The notes beneath the pieces were generated by a model. The model ran no database searches. It saw only the letters and a list, made by a program, of their open reading frames with translations, and had not been told where the DNA came from. Of a stretch of 64,000 nucleotides of DNA, positions 1-8,375 are shown in pieces (within the stretch, counting starts at the first letter, position 1; the number at the start of each line of letters is the position of its first letter). The position numbers and the translations under genes were made by a program. This DNA comes from Streptomyces fuscichromogenes (GTDB taxonomy: Bacteria; Actinomycetota; Actinomycetes; Streptomycetales; Streptomycetaceae): assembly GCF_014645815.1 (NCBI RefSeq), contig NZ_BMML01000027.1, forward strand, positions 62,001-126,000, given 5' to 3'.

Positions 1-932
1 CAGCCCATGCCGAGTCCGTCGATGAGGATCTGGACGGGCGGCGCGGAGGAGCCCGCCACCTTGGCGTAGTCGCCGATGCTGTACACCAGTGCGAGCATCA
101 GGATCAGGCCGGTGATCGCCGAATAGCCGATGGAACGGATGATGCCCCTGGGGGCGTTGACGGTCGCCTGGACGGTTTCCTCGGACATGTGGAAGCTGCC
201 GTCGAAGCCGGTGAAGGTCCAGCTGGTGACCAGGAGCCCGAGCAGGCCGCCGTAAAGGCCGTCGGTGAAGCCGGTGTTGTTCACGAAATGCGTCACGAAG
301 GACGCCGACCGGTGCTGGTCCGGCATCACGATCAGTGTGCTCACGATCACCACGAGTCCGATCAGCAGCCACCAGACGGAAATCCGGTTCAGTACGGCGA
401 CGAGCTGGACGGTGTAGGTGTTGGCGAGCCCCTGGACCACGATGATCAGGGCCGTGATCAGGACCGTCTGGTGGGTGGTCGGCGTGTACGAGGTCCACTG
501 GAGCGCGATGAAGGCCTGGACGAAGGTGGCCGCCGCGTAGCCGGTGGCCGCGGTGCCGCCGATCTGGCCCACGAAGTTCAGCCAGCCCGTGTACCAGGAC
601 CAGGCGCCCTTGTGCCGTTTGGCGAGTTTACCGGCGGAGAAATACAGGGCACCGCTCGTCGGATAGGCGGAGGCGACTTCCGCCATGGCCGCGCCGATGC
701 AGAGCACCATCACACAGACGCCGATCCAGCCGAACACGAGAATGCGGGGGCCGCCCGCGTTCATACCGAATCCGAAGGACGAGAAAATTCCGGAGAGAAT
801 ATTGATGATGGTGAAGGAGATGGCGAAATTGTCGAAGGCCTTGAATCGGCGGGTGAGTTTCCGCGGATAACCCATCGCGTGCAGGGTCGCGTCGTCGTCG
901 AGCGTGGCGGGGTTCGTGGTGCGTTCTGACAC
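1..932 (-). CDS. APC-family amino-acid permease (N-terminal part; cut by window edge)
   Basis: Integral-membrane amino-acid/polyamine/organocation transporter. About 310 N-terminal residues are visible; the C-terminus lies left of the window. The GTG at 932 is preceded by AGAAAGG seven bases upstream and gives MSERTTNPATLDDDATLHAM. A short cytoplasmic leader is followed by the family's helix 1 (FDNFAISFTIINILSGIFSS), then helices separated by short loops, including an ASAYPTSGALYF stretch typical of APC helix 2. The substrate cannot be read from sequence; GABA- or basic-amino-acid-permease-like proteins are the closest general type. The next gene to the right is also on the minus strand and ends 22 bp upstream of this start, so the two may be cotranscribed. 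Confidence 0.85.
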   Translation of the reverse strand, partial: MSERTTNPATLDDDATLHAMGYPRKLTRRFKAFDNFAISFTIINILSGIFSSFGFGMNAGGPRILVFGWIGVCVMVLCIGAAMAEVASAYPTSGALYFSAGKLAKRHKGAWSWYTGWLNFVGQIGGTAATGYAAATFVQAFIALQWTSYTPTTHQTVLITALIIVVQGLANTYTVQLVAVLNRISVWWLLIGLVVIVSTLIVMPDQHRSASFVTHFVNNTGFTDGLYGGLLGLLVTSWTFTGFDGSFHMSEETVQATVNAPRGIIRSIGYSAITGLILMLALVYSIGDYAKVAGSSAPPVQILIDGLGMG

Positions 933-954
933 GTGCCGACCTTTCTCTAGGACT

Positions 955-1905
955 CTAGGAGGGGATGGGCAGGCCGCAGGCGCGGCGGGCCCGGGAGAGC
1001 TGGTCGGCCGGTTCGCCGAAGACGCTCCAGGGCATGCGGGAGGCGTAGGGCCCCATGGCCGTGAAGACCGCCCGCGCCTCGAACTCGCACCGGGCCATGA
1101 CCAGCGCGTGCGCGAGGTAGGCCAGGTCGAGCACCGGGGTGAAGCGGTATTCGGCCACCATGGGCAGCCAGTTGTGGTAGTTCGACAACGCGGTGCTGCG
1201 CCACTGGGGCTGTTCCCAGACCCGCTCGGCGAGCAGCTGGGTGGGGTTGTGGCTCTCCACCAGCGCGACCAGCGGCAGCAGCCGAAGCACAGAGCCCGCC
1301 GGGGCCCGCTGGGCGAGGAAGGCGGCGACGTCCCAGGCCGCGTTGACCGAACCGCCGTACCGGGTGAAGAAGAAGGAGAGGAAGCGGTGGTGGGCCTCGC
1401 GGTTCCAGGGGTCGAGGGCGAGAGTGTGCGCGAACAGCCGCCAGGGGCCGGGCGGCGAGGTCAGCAGGCCGCCGGGGGCGGGGTCGTGCGGGCGGTGCAG
1501 CCGGGCCATGGCCAGCTTGGCGGCCCAGGGCGTGGGGTCGGCGGGGTTCATGGCACTGGCCCGGTCGCAGGCGGCGAGGGCGATCCGCTCCAGCGCCTCG
1601 GCCCGCTCGTCCCGGGCGTCGGCCGCCCGGATCGCCCGCTGTACGGCCACCCGGGCCCACATCAGCGTGGACTCGGGGCCCGGCTCCTCCGCCAGCCACC
1701 GCTCCACCAGGTCGGTTCCGGCCGCCTCGGAGGCGAGCACCAGGGAGCGATGGGCCCGCAGGCCGAAGTCGGCACGCGTCTCGGCCAGCGCCTCCCGGGT
1801 GCTCAGATATCTTCCGGCGCGCACATCCACGCATACGCTCGCGAGCAGGCGGTCATCGGCCGCAGGATGCCAGACGTACTGCCCCTCGAATAACTCCGCG
1901 GCCAT
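955..1905 (-). CDS. Conserved hypothetical protein, helical repeat (TPR-like)
   Basis: Soluble protein of about 316 residues with no recognised enzyme motif. It is rich in Ala, Arg and Leu and reads as paired amphipathic helices (ALERIALAACDRASAMNPAD and similar), so a tetratricopeptide-like fold is plausible. A start at 1905 (MAAELFEGQYVWHPAADDR) is preferred because AGGGGA lies just upstream. An in-frame GTG at 1938 would add 11 residues but has no ribosome-binding site. It lies upstream of the amino-acid permease on the same strand and could be in its operon. Function is unknown. Confidence 0.7.
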   Translation of the reverse strand: MAAELFEGQYVWHPAADDRLLASVCVDVRAGRYLSTREALAETRADFGLRAHRSLVLASEAAGTDLVERWLAEEPGPESTLMWARVAVQRAIRAADARDERAEALERIALAACDRASAMNPADPTPWAAKLAMARLHRPHDPAPGGLLTSPPGPWRLFAHTLALDPWNREAHHRFLSFFFTRYGGSVNAAWDVAAFLAQRAPAGSVLRLLPLVALVESHNPTQLLAERVWEQPQWRSTALSNYHNWLPMVAEYRFTPVLDLAYLAHALVMARCEFEARAVFTAMGPYASRMPWSVFGEPADQLSRARRACGLPIPS

Positions 1906-2139
1906 CTTCCCCTGTCCGTCCCCGCTCGACGCGTGCACGCTGAAGGCACCCTACTCAGGGCCGGGCGCACCGGAAACGCGCGAGGTCGACATATCGGTCA
2001 GCCGGTCGGAAATATTAATGGGCACGGCGGAGAACGGCTCGAAATTAGTTCAAGCCGAGACCTTCCCGGGGCCGAAAACGTCCGCTATGCGCCGCACGGC
2101 TAGAATGTTTCCGGAAAGCACCCCGCACCGTCGCACACC

Positions 2140-2145
2140 AAGGGA
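2140..2145 (+). promoter_or_regulatory. Ribosome-binding site supporting an ATT start
   Basis: AAGGGA lies six bases before ATT at 2152. It is the only Shine-Dalgarno-like run in front of the P-loop of the uridine-kinase-like gene. Confidence 0.4.
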
Positions 2146-2151
2146 ACGGCC

Positions 2152-2772
2152 ATTCACCGCCTAGCCTCCGCACTCCGGTCCCTGCCGCCCTCCTGCGGTC
2201 CGGTCCGCCTCGTCGGTGTCGACGGGCACGCCGGATCCGGGAAGACCACGTTCGCCGGGCGGCTGGCCGGCGCCCTGGGCGGGGCGCCGGTGCTGCACCT
2301 CGACGACATCGCCAGCCACGAGGAGCTGTTCGCCTGGACCGGCCGGCTGCTGACCCAGGTGATCGAGCCGCTCGGCCGTGGCGGGACGGCCCACTACTCC
2401 CCCTACGACTGGCACACCCGCCGCTTCGGGCCGCCCCGCCCGCTGCCGCCGGCCCCGGTGGTCCTCGTCGAGGGCGTCGGCGCCGGCCGCCGGGCACTGC
2501 GTCCCTTCCTGGCGCGGCTGCTGTGGATGGAGCTGCCGCACGAGGAGTCCTGGAGGCGGGGCAGGACGCGGGACGGCGCGGAACAACGGGACTTCTGGGC
2601 CGAGTGGGTCGGGGCGGAACTCGAACACTTCACCGAGGACCCCTCCAGACCGTACGCAGACCTTCTGGTGACACAGTCACAGAAGGGATATGAGGTGCTG
2701 CCGGGGCCGGTGACGACGGTTGGACCGGACCAGGAAGTCACCCAGCGTGATGGGCCGTCCGCTGTGTGCTGA
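2152..2772 (+). CDS. Uridine kinase-like P-loop phosphotransferase (non-canonical start)
   Basis: Nucleoside-kinase-like NTPase of about 206 residues. The Walker A motif DGHAGSGKTT is encoded at about 2221-2250, followed by a kinase lid and body (APVLHLDDIASHEELFAW, HYSPYDWHTRRF, VVLVEGVGAGRRALRPF). The P-loop lies upstream of the first in-frame GTG (2290), so a start there would remove the active site. The frame is open back to TAG at 2101 and contains no ATG, GTG or TTG. The ATT at 2152, six bases after AAGGGA (2140-2145), is the best-placed initiator. It would give (M)HRLASALRSLPPSCGP. CTG at 2182 or a sequencing error are alternatives. The gene is probably monocistronic, with a hairpin terminator 115 bp downstream. 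Confidence 0.7.
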   Translation: MHRLASALRSLPPSCGPVRLVGVDGHAGSGKTTFAGRLAGALGGAPVLHLDDIASHEELFAWTGRLLTQVIEPLGRGGTAHYSPYDWHTRRFGPPRPLPPAPVVLVEGVGAGRRALRPFLARLLWMELPHEESWRRGRTRDGAEQRDFWAEWVGAELEHFTEDPSRPYADLLVTQSQKGYEVLPGPVTTVGPDQEVTQRDGPSAVC

Positions 2773-3202
2773 ACTTGTGAAGGCGGGCCTCCAAGAAGTT
2801 GCCCGAGTACCTCAACTCGGCTTGACCGAGGGGCCGTACAGGACTTACGTTCTCACTGTGCGGCCCTTGCAGGCCGACCCAGAGACGCGAAGCCCCCGGT
2901 TGTTCCCCCGTGATCGGGGGCTTCGTTCTGCCCTTTACCCCTTTTGTGCGCCGCGTGCGCGTGCCGTTGCTCACCCTCGGTCACCGACCCGGGTGCGCCC
3001 GCTCTGCCCCCACCTCGCCAAACGGCCTGTGCGGCACCCTTCGGCGGGCGGTGGAACCGCAGGTACGATGCCCTCGGTGCGACCTTCGAACGGCTGCTTC
3101 GCGCACCTGCAACTCCGGTCCGCGGCACAGCGGTTCGACCAACGGCGGCCATCGGGGGGAGCCCGGGGGCCAACCACGGGGGCACGGTTTGTGGGGGACG
3201 TG
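2773..3202. other. Non-coding interval of 430 bp
   Basis: Apart from the hairpin at 2888-2925, no gene is supported. Open frames through this stretch lack ribosome-binding sites and protein-like composition. The right half should hold the promoter of the AAA ATPase gene, but no clear -35/-10 pair was identified. Confidence 0.5.
2888..2925 (+). terminator. Hairpin terminator after the kinase gene
   Basis: CGAAGCCCCCG (2888-2898) and CGGGGGCTTCG (2915-2925) form an 11-bp perfect stem with a 16-base loop, followed by TTCTG. It lies downstream of the kinase gene and upstream of the AAA ATPase gene. Confidence 0.75.
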
Positions 3203-5065
3203 ATGGATTTCGGCACGCAGGGCCCCGAGGCCCCGGCCGACCTCGCCTGGCTACGAGGCGTGGACGCCTACACGATGGGCGCCTATCCGCAGGCGGAGGA
3301 GGAGTTCCGCACCGCGGTGCGGATGGATCCCGGGATGGCCGACGGCTGGCTCGGGCTGCACGCGCTGCGCGTGGACACGACAACCGCGCTGCTGCGGATG
3401 TTCCGGCACCGGGACCGGTTCGGCGAACAGCGCGGCCGGCATCGGCGCACCCTGAACTCCTGGTACTGGCTCGGCTGGTGGGTACAGCCGGTCCTGGAGA
3501 GTCCGCGCGACCTCCTGCTCGCGCATGCCTCGCACTGGCTGGACGGCCGGCACGTCCCGGAGCTCGACCGGGCCCTCGCCGGGCTGCCGCCGGTGGACGC
3601 CGACCCCCAGGTCCGCTTCCTGCACTCCTGCCGGGCCTACCTGGTCAAGGACTGGGAGCAGCTGGTACGGCACACCGACCCGCTGCTCGACGACCCCATG
3701 CTCGGCATCGAGGCGGGCCTGTTCGGCGGCATGGCCCGGGTCCGTCTGGAAATGTACGGCCAGGCCGAACCGCTGCTCTCCGCCGCGCTGATGCGCTGCC
3801 GCAGCGAGCAGCCGCAGCGCAAGGAGCTGCGCTACTGGCTGGCGCGGGCGCACGAGGGCACCGGACGCAGCGCCGCCGCGCTCCCCCTCTACCGGGCCGT
3901 GCACCGCGTCGACCCCGCCTTCATGGACACCTCGGCGCGGCTGGCCGCGATAGCCGAGGGCGACGGGTACGACGACACGGCCGACTTCGCGGCGATCACG
4001 CTCACCGGGGCCGGGCAGGACGTCGTGGACGGGCCCGACCTGCTCGACCCGCTCTTCGGCACCGAGGGGCGCGATCTGCGGTTCGGGGAGCCGGAGCCGC
4101 CGGCCGGGGCGATGCCGTCGGTGATCGACCCGGCGGTGCGCGAGAAGATCGTGCCGTCGCCTCCGCTGCCGGCCGGGCCGACCGACCCCGCGTTGCTTGA
4201 GGAGGCGCTCGCCGAACTGGAGCGCATGGTCGGGCTGGAGCCGGTGAAACGGCAGGTCAAGGCGTTGTCCGCGCAGTTGAACATGGCCCGGTTGCGGGCC
4301 GGGCAGGGGCTGCCGGTGCAGCCGCCCAAGCGCCACTTCGTCTTCTCCGGACCGTCGGGCACCGGGAAGACCACGGTCGCCCGCATCCTGGGCCGGGTGT
4401 TCTACGCGCTGGGGCTGCTGGGCGGCGACCACCTGGTGGAGGCGCAACGGGCCGACCTGGTCGGTGAGTACCTGGGCCAGACCGCCGTGAAGGCGAACGA
4501 GCTGATCGACTCCGCGATCGGCGGGGTGCTGTTCGTCGACGAGGCCTACTCGCTCTCCAACTCCGGCTACGGCAAGGGGGACGCGTACGGCGACGAGGCG
4601 CTCCAGGTGCTGCTGAAGCGGGCCGAGGACAACCGTGACCACCTGGTGGTGATCCTGGCCGGCTACCCGGAGGGCATGGACCGCCTGCTGGCCGCCAACC
4701 CCGGACTGTCCTCCCGCTTCACGACCCGCGTGGACTTCCCCTCCTACCGTCCCCTCGAACTGACCTCGATCGGCGAGGTGCTGGCCGCGGAGAACGGGGA
4801 CGTGTGGGACGCGGAGGCGCTGGAGGAGCTGCGGTCGATCGCCGGGCACGTGGTCGACCAGGGCTGGATCGACGAGCTGGGCAACGGCCGCTTCCTGCGG
4901 ACGCTGTACGAGAAGAGCTGTGCGTACCGGGATCTGCGGCTGTCCGCGTATCCGGGGGTGTTGTCCCGGGACGACCTGGCGACCCTGCGGCTGCCGGACC
5001 TGATGCAGGCGTACGGGGAGGTGCTGTCGGGGAGGGGGCCGCAGGATCCGGCGGCCGGGATGTAG
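3203..5065 (+). CDS. EccA/CbxX-type AAA+ ATPase with N-terminal TPR domain
   Basis: Cytosolic AAA+ ATPase of 620 residues. The N-terminal 300 or so residues form helical repeats (WLRGVDAYTMGAYPQAEEEF onwards). The C-terminal part is a CbxX/SpoVK AAA module with Walker A GPSGTGKTT (about 4351-4377), Walker B GGVLFVDEAYSL, and sensor and arginine-finger region LSSRFTTRVDF. This TPR-plus-AAA arrangement matches EccA of type VII (ESX) secretion systems, where EccA acts on substrates and chaperones. No ESX core gene is visible nearby, so the role is inferred from family only. Starts at 3191, 3200 and 3203 are in frame; ATG 3203 follows GGGGGA. The gene ends 171 bp before a convergent minus-strand gene. 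Confidence 0.85.
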   Translation: MDFGTQGPEAPADLAWLRGVDAYTMGAYPQAEEEFRTAVRMDPGMADGWLGLHALRVDTTTALLRMFRHRDRFGEQRGRHRRTLNSWYWLGWWVQPVLESPRDLLLAHASHWLDGRHVPELDRALAGLPPVDADPQVRFLHSCRAYLVKDWEQLVRHTDPLLDDPMLGIEAGLFGGMARVRLEMYGQAEPLLSAALMRCRSEQPQRKELRYWLARAHEGTGRSAAALPLYRAVHRVDPAFMDTSARLAAIAEGDGYDDTADFAAITLTGAGQDVVDGPDLLDPLFGTEGRDLRFGEPEPPAGAMPSVIDPAVREKIVPSPPLPAGPTDPALLEEALAELERMVGLEPVKRQVKALSAQLNMARLRAGQGLPVQPPKRHFVFSGPSGTGKTTVARILGRVFYALGLLGGDHLVEAQRADLVGEYLGQTAVKANELIDSAIGGVLFVDEAYSLSNSGYGKGDAYGDEALQVLLKRAEDNRDHLVVILAGYPEGMDRLLAANPGLSSRFTTRVDFPSYRPLELTSIGEVLAAENGDVWDAEALEELRSIAGHVVDQGWIDELGNGRFLRTLYEKSCAYRDLRLSAYPGVLSRDDLATLRLPDLMQAYGEVLSGRGPQDPAAGM

Positions 5066-5180
5066 GCGGGGGCGGGGGGGTGTCGCTTACCGGCGCTGGC
5101 CGGGTGCCGCCGCGCCCACCCGTGCCGCCCTGCGGCACGCCTGCCCGCAGCTAAGCAACTGACATGACTACAGCGCCGTA

Positions 5181-5208
5181 AGGGGCGCGGGGAACTGCGC
5201 GACCAGCC
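5181..5208 (-). repeat. Interspersed Streptomyces repeat, copy A
   Basis: A 28-bp core identical to three other copies in this window. Read on the minus strand it runs from GGCTGGTCGCGCAG to CCCCGCGCCCCT. It lies in the interval between two convergent genes. Confidence 0.8.
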
Positions 5209-5236
5209 CCCGCGCGCCCGCAGGCGAACTACGACC

Positions 5237-6325
5237 TCACCCGGCCATGACCTCCTCCGGCTCCCCGCTCCCCCTCGGCTCCGGCGTCCGCGGCACCGTC
5301 GGCTGCTCCCGGTGCGCCGGGTCCGTCACCTCGCCGACGAGCAGCTCCAGGACGTCCTCCAGCGCCGCCAGGCCAAGGACCCGGCCCTTCCCGTCGGCGA
5401 CCTGTGCCAGGTGGGTCGCCGCCCGGCGCATCACCGTCAGCGCGTCGTCCAGGGGCAGCTCGGCCCGCAGCGTCGTCATCGGCCGCCATATCTGCTGCGG
5501 CACCGCACGGTCGGAGTCCTCCAGGTCCAGGACGTCCTTCACATGGACATAGCCCATGAAGGCGCCGGACTCGGCCGCGACCGGGAAGCGGGAGTAGCCG
5601 GTGCGCGCGGTGAGCTCGACGACCTGGCCCGGGGTGACCGACGGCGGGACCGTGATCAGGGACTCGCGCCGCAACAGCACGTCCGTCACCGGGCGGGAGC
5701 CCAGTTCCAGCGCGTCCTCCAGGCGCTCCTGCTCCTCGGGGTCGAGGAGGCCCGCCTGCCCGGAGTCCTCCAGGAGCCGGTTCAGCTGCTCGCTGGTGAC
5801 GACGGCCTCGACCTCGTCCTTCGGCTCCACTCGGAAGAGCTTCAGGATGCCCTGGGCGCAGGCGCCGAGGGCGACCGTGATCGGCCGGCAGACGCGGGCG
5901 AACGCCACCAGGCCGGGGCTCAGCCACAGCGCCACCTTCTCCGGCGCCGCCATCGCCAGGTTCTTCGGCACCATCTCGCCGATGACCAGGTGGAAGAAGA
6001 CGACCACGGCGAGCGCGATCACATAGCCCAGCGGATGGATCATGTCGTCGGGCAGGCGGACGGCCTCGAACAGCGGCTCCAGCAGGTGGGCCACCGTCGG
6101 TTCGGCCACCGCGCCCAGCGTGAGCGAGCAGACGGTGATGCCGAACTGGGCGGCGGCCATCATCTGCGGGAGGCGTTCCAGGCCGTAGAGGACCTGGCGG
6201 GCCCGGGCCGTGCCCAGGGGTTCGATCTGGCTGCGGCGTACGGAGACGAGGGCGAACTCGGCGCCCACGAAGAAGCCGTTGGCCAGGACCAGCAGCGCGG
6301 CGAAGACCAGTTGCAGGACGCTCAT
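5237..6325 (-). CDS. CNNM/hemolysin-family membrane protein (DUF21-CBS)
   Basis: Membrane protein of 362 residues. The N-terminal half is a DUF21 transmembrane domain, starting MSVLQLVFAALLVLANGFFV with the family's GAEFALVSVRR and VIGEMVPKNLA motifs. A tandem CBS pair follows (VTDVLLRR..., RVLGLAALEDVLELLVGEV). The C-terminal CorC/HlyC domain of its upstream partner is absent. Family members are implicated in Mg/Co ion transport or export; 'hemolysin' is a historical label. Its ATG overlaps the stop of the upstream paralogue (ATGA at 6322-6325), so the two are translationally coupled and may form a heteromer. Confidence 0.9.
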   Translation of the reverse strand: MSVLQLVFAALLVLANGFFVGAEFALVSVRRSQIEPLGTARARQVLYGLERLPQMMAAAQFGITVCSLTLGAVAEPTVAHLLEPLFEAVRLPDDMIHPLGYVIALAVVVFFHLVIGEMVPKNLAMAAPEKVALWLSPGLVAFARVCRPITVALGACAQGILKLFRVEPKDEVEAVVTSEQLNRLLEDSGQAGLLDPEEQERLEDALELGSRPVTDVLLRRESLITVPPSVTPGQVVELTARTGYSRFPVAAESGAFMGYVHVKDVLDLEDSDRAVPQQIWRPMTTLRAELPLDDALTVMRRAATHLAQVADGKGRVLGLAALEDVLELLVGEVTDPAHREQPTVPRTPEPRGSGEPEEVMAG

Positions 6326-7650
6326 CGGGCGGCCTCCGCGACGGCGGGGGCGGTGCGGACCAGACGGACCCGTTCCGCGCGGTAGTGGCCGACCCGGCGC
6401 ACCGACAGCCGCCAGCCGGGCAGCTCCGCCCGGTCGCCCGGCGCCGGGATGCGGCCGAGCAGGTCGGCGACCAGGCCGGCGACCGTCTCGTACGGGCCCT
6501 CGGGCACGTCGAGGCCTATCCGCTGGAGGATGTCGACGCGGACGCTGCCGTCGACGTCCCAGGCGGGCTTGCCGTCCTGGGCGGGGGCGGCGGCGAGCTC
6601 GGGTGCGTCCGGGCTGTCGTGCTCGTCGCGGACCTCGCCGACGAGTTCCTCGACGATGTCCTCCAGGGTCACCACGCCGGCCGTACCGCCGTACTCGTCG
6701 ACGACGACCGCGATGGGCTGCTCGGAGCGCAGCCGGGCGAGGAGCGGCTGGACCGGGAGGGTCTCGGGGACCAGCAGGGCCTTGCGGGCGATGCGGCCGA
6801 CCGGGGTGCGCAGCCGGTCGTGGACCGGGACCGCCAGCGCGTCCTTGAGATGGGCCATGCCGACGATCTCGTCGATCTTCTCCCGGTACACCGGGAAGCG
6901 GGACAGGCCGGTGGCCCGGGTGAGGTTGACGACGTCCTCGGCGGTCGCCGTGTCCTGGAGCGCGCTGACCTTCACCCGGGGGGTCATGACGTGCTGGGCG
7001 GTCAGCTCGCCCAGCGACAGGGTGCGGACGAACAGGTCGGCCGTGTCCTGTTCCAGCGCGCCCGCCTGGGCGGAGTGCCGGGCCAGGGAGACCAGCTCGC
7101 CGGGGGTGCGGGCGGAGGCCAGCTCCTCGGCGGGCTCGACGCCGAGGGCACGGACCAGCCGGTTGGCGACCGTGTTCAGCGCGGCGATGACCGGCCGGAA
7201 CAGGCGGGAGAAGCGGGCCTGGGGGCCGGCGACGACCCGCGCGACCTGGAGGGGCTTGGACACCGCCCAGTTCTTGGGCACGAGTTCGCCGATCACCATC
7301 TGGATCGCCGAGGCGAGCAGCATGCCGACCACGACGGCGATGCCGGAGACCGCACCGTCGGGCAGGCCGGTCGCGGTGAGCGGGCCGCGCAGCAGCTCGG
7401 CCAGCGCCGGCTCGGCGAGCATGCCGACGACGAGGGAGGTGATGGTGATGCCGAGCTGGGTGCCGGAGAGCTGGAAGGACAGCTCCTTCAGCGACTCGAC
7501 GACCGTACCGGCTCGCTTGTCACCGTCGGCGGCGGCCTTCTCGGCCTCGGGTCGCTCCACGGTCACCAGGCCGAACTCGGCGGCCACGAAGAAGCCGTTG
7601 GCGAGGATGAGCAGGAGCGCGGCTGCCAGGAGCAGCAGGGGGGTGGTCAT
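6322..7650 (-). CDS. CNNM/hemolysin-family membrane protein (DUF21-CBS-CorC)
   Basis: Membrane protein of 442 residues, paralogous to the next gene downstream. A DUF21 transmembrane domain (about residues 1-190, with FFVAAEFGLVTVERPEAEK and VIGELVPKNWAVSKPLQ) precedes two CBS domains (about 200-345, containing VVDEYGGTAGVVTLEDIVEE). A CorC/HlyC-type C-terminal domain follows (WDVDGSVRVDILQRIGLDVP). It is probably an ion transporter or regulator of Mg2+/Co2+ flux in the cytoplasmic membrane. It is the first gene of a two-gene operon. Confidence 0.9.
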   Translation of the reverse strand: MTTPLLLLAAALLLILANGFFVAAEFGLVTVERPEAEKAAADGDKRAGTVVESLKELSFQLSGTQLGITITSLVVGMLAEPALAELLRGPLTATGLPDGAVSGIAVVVGMLLASAIQMVIGELVPKNWAVSKPLQVARVVAGPQARFSRLFRPVIAALNTVANRLVRALGVEPAEELASARTPGELVSLARHSAQAGALEQDTADLFVRTLSLGELTAQHVMTPRVKVSALQDTATAEDVVNLTRATGLSRFPVYREKIDEIVGMAHLKDALAVPVHDRLRTPVGRIARKALLVPETLPVQPLLARLRSEQPIAVVVDEYGGTAGVVTLEDIVEELVGEVRDEHDSPDAPELAAAPAQDGKPAWDVDGSVRVDILQRIGLDVPEGPYETVAGLVADLLGRIPAPGDRAELPGWRLSVRRVGHYRAERVRLVRTAPAVAEAAR

Positions 7651-7906
7651 GATGCCGCCGCCTCCGAACCCGCGCGGACTGCGAGAAGGCGGTCCGCGGT
7701 ATGTCGGCAGGGGGCGGCGCAGGTACTACAGGACGATCCGTCCATCGCCGGAGAGGGTCACTCCTCGGGTAGCAGGAACCCCTGTGCGCCGGGCGCGCGA
7801 CAGGGGTGGAGGCGGGACGTGAAAAGCCTCCGCCAACAGATTAATCAAGACAGGGGCCGGTGCGGCAGGGGCGACGGCCCCGAGACGGCCCCGAAGTTGC
7901 GTGATT

Positions 7907-8362
7907 TCAGCCCTGATGCTGTTCGGGGTCGCGGATCGTGTGGGCCTCGGCGAGGGCGCGCAGGGCCCTGGCGTCGGCGATGGCACGCTGCTTGGCGATG
8001 CCCGGCTGGATGCCGAGGGCGGGCAGGCTGGTCCCGTCACTGAGGTCGAGGAACACCCATGGGTCACCCTGGCGGAGGTTCACCTGGAGGATCTCCGCCC
8101 ACTCCAGGCGCCGCTTGCTCGCGATGTTGACGACGGTGACCCCGGAGTCGTCGGCGACCACCTTCACCCGGGCCAGCTGGGCCAGCACCCAGAAGATCAG
8201 CCCGCCGGTGACGACGAAGCTGAGTTTCTCCCCCGGGCCCAGCTGCTCCAGGAGCAGGGCGACCCCGGATATGGTGGCGAAGATCGCGACGCCCGCGGTG
8301 AGGAGTATCACGCGGGTGTGGCCCGGCCGAAAGGTGACGGGCAACGAGGGAAGCTCGGACAT
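7907..8362 (-). CDS. PH-domain-containing membrane protein
   Basis: A protein of 151 residues with two hydrophobic segments near the N-terminus (VILLTAGVAIFATISGVALL and FVVTGGLIFWVLAQLA). A bacterial PH-like domain follows (VKVVADDSGVTVVNIASKRR, LEWAEILQVNLRQGDPWVFL). The layout matches the small actinobacterial PH-domain membrane proteins of unknown role. It starts 13 bp after the hisG stop on the same strand and may be the last gene of the rib-his transcript. Confidence 0.75.
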   Translation of the reverse strand: MSELPSLPVTFRPGHTRVILLTAGVAIFATISGVALLLEQLGPGEKLSFVVTGGLIFWVLAQLARVKVVADDSGVTVVNIASKRRLEWAEILQVNLRQGDPWVFLDLSDGTSLPALGIQPGIAKQRAIADARALRALAEAHTIRDPEQHQG

Positions 8363-8375
8363 CTCGCGCGGGACC

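Noticed and set aside
2290..2772. Uridine-kinase-like gene starting at GTG 2290
   Set aside because: It would omit the Walker A motif at 2221-2250, which is in the same uninterrupted frame.
3251..4849. 532-codon minus-strand open frame
   Set aside because: Antisense to the AAA ATPase; Gln/His/Arg-rich shadow composition.
6385..8043. 552-codon plus-strand open frame
   Set aside because: Antisense to the CNNM gene and the interval next to it; Gly/Asp/Arg-rich with no family likeness.
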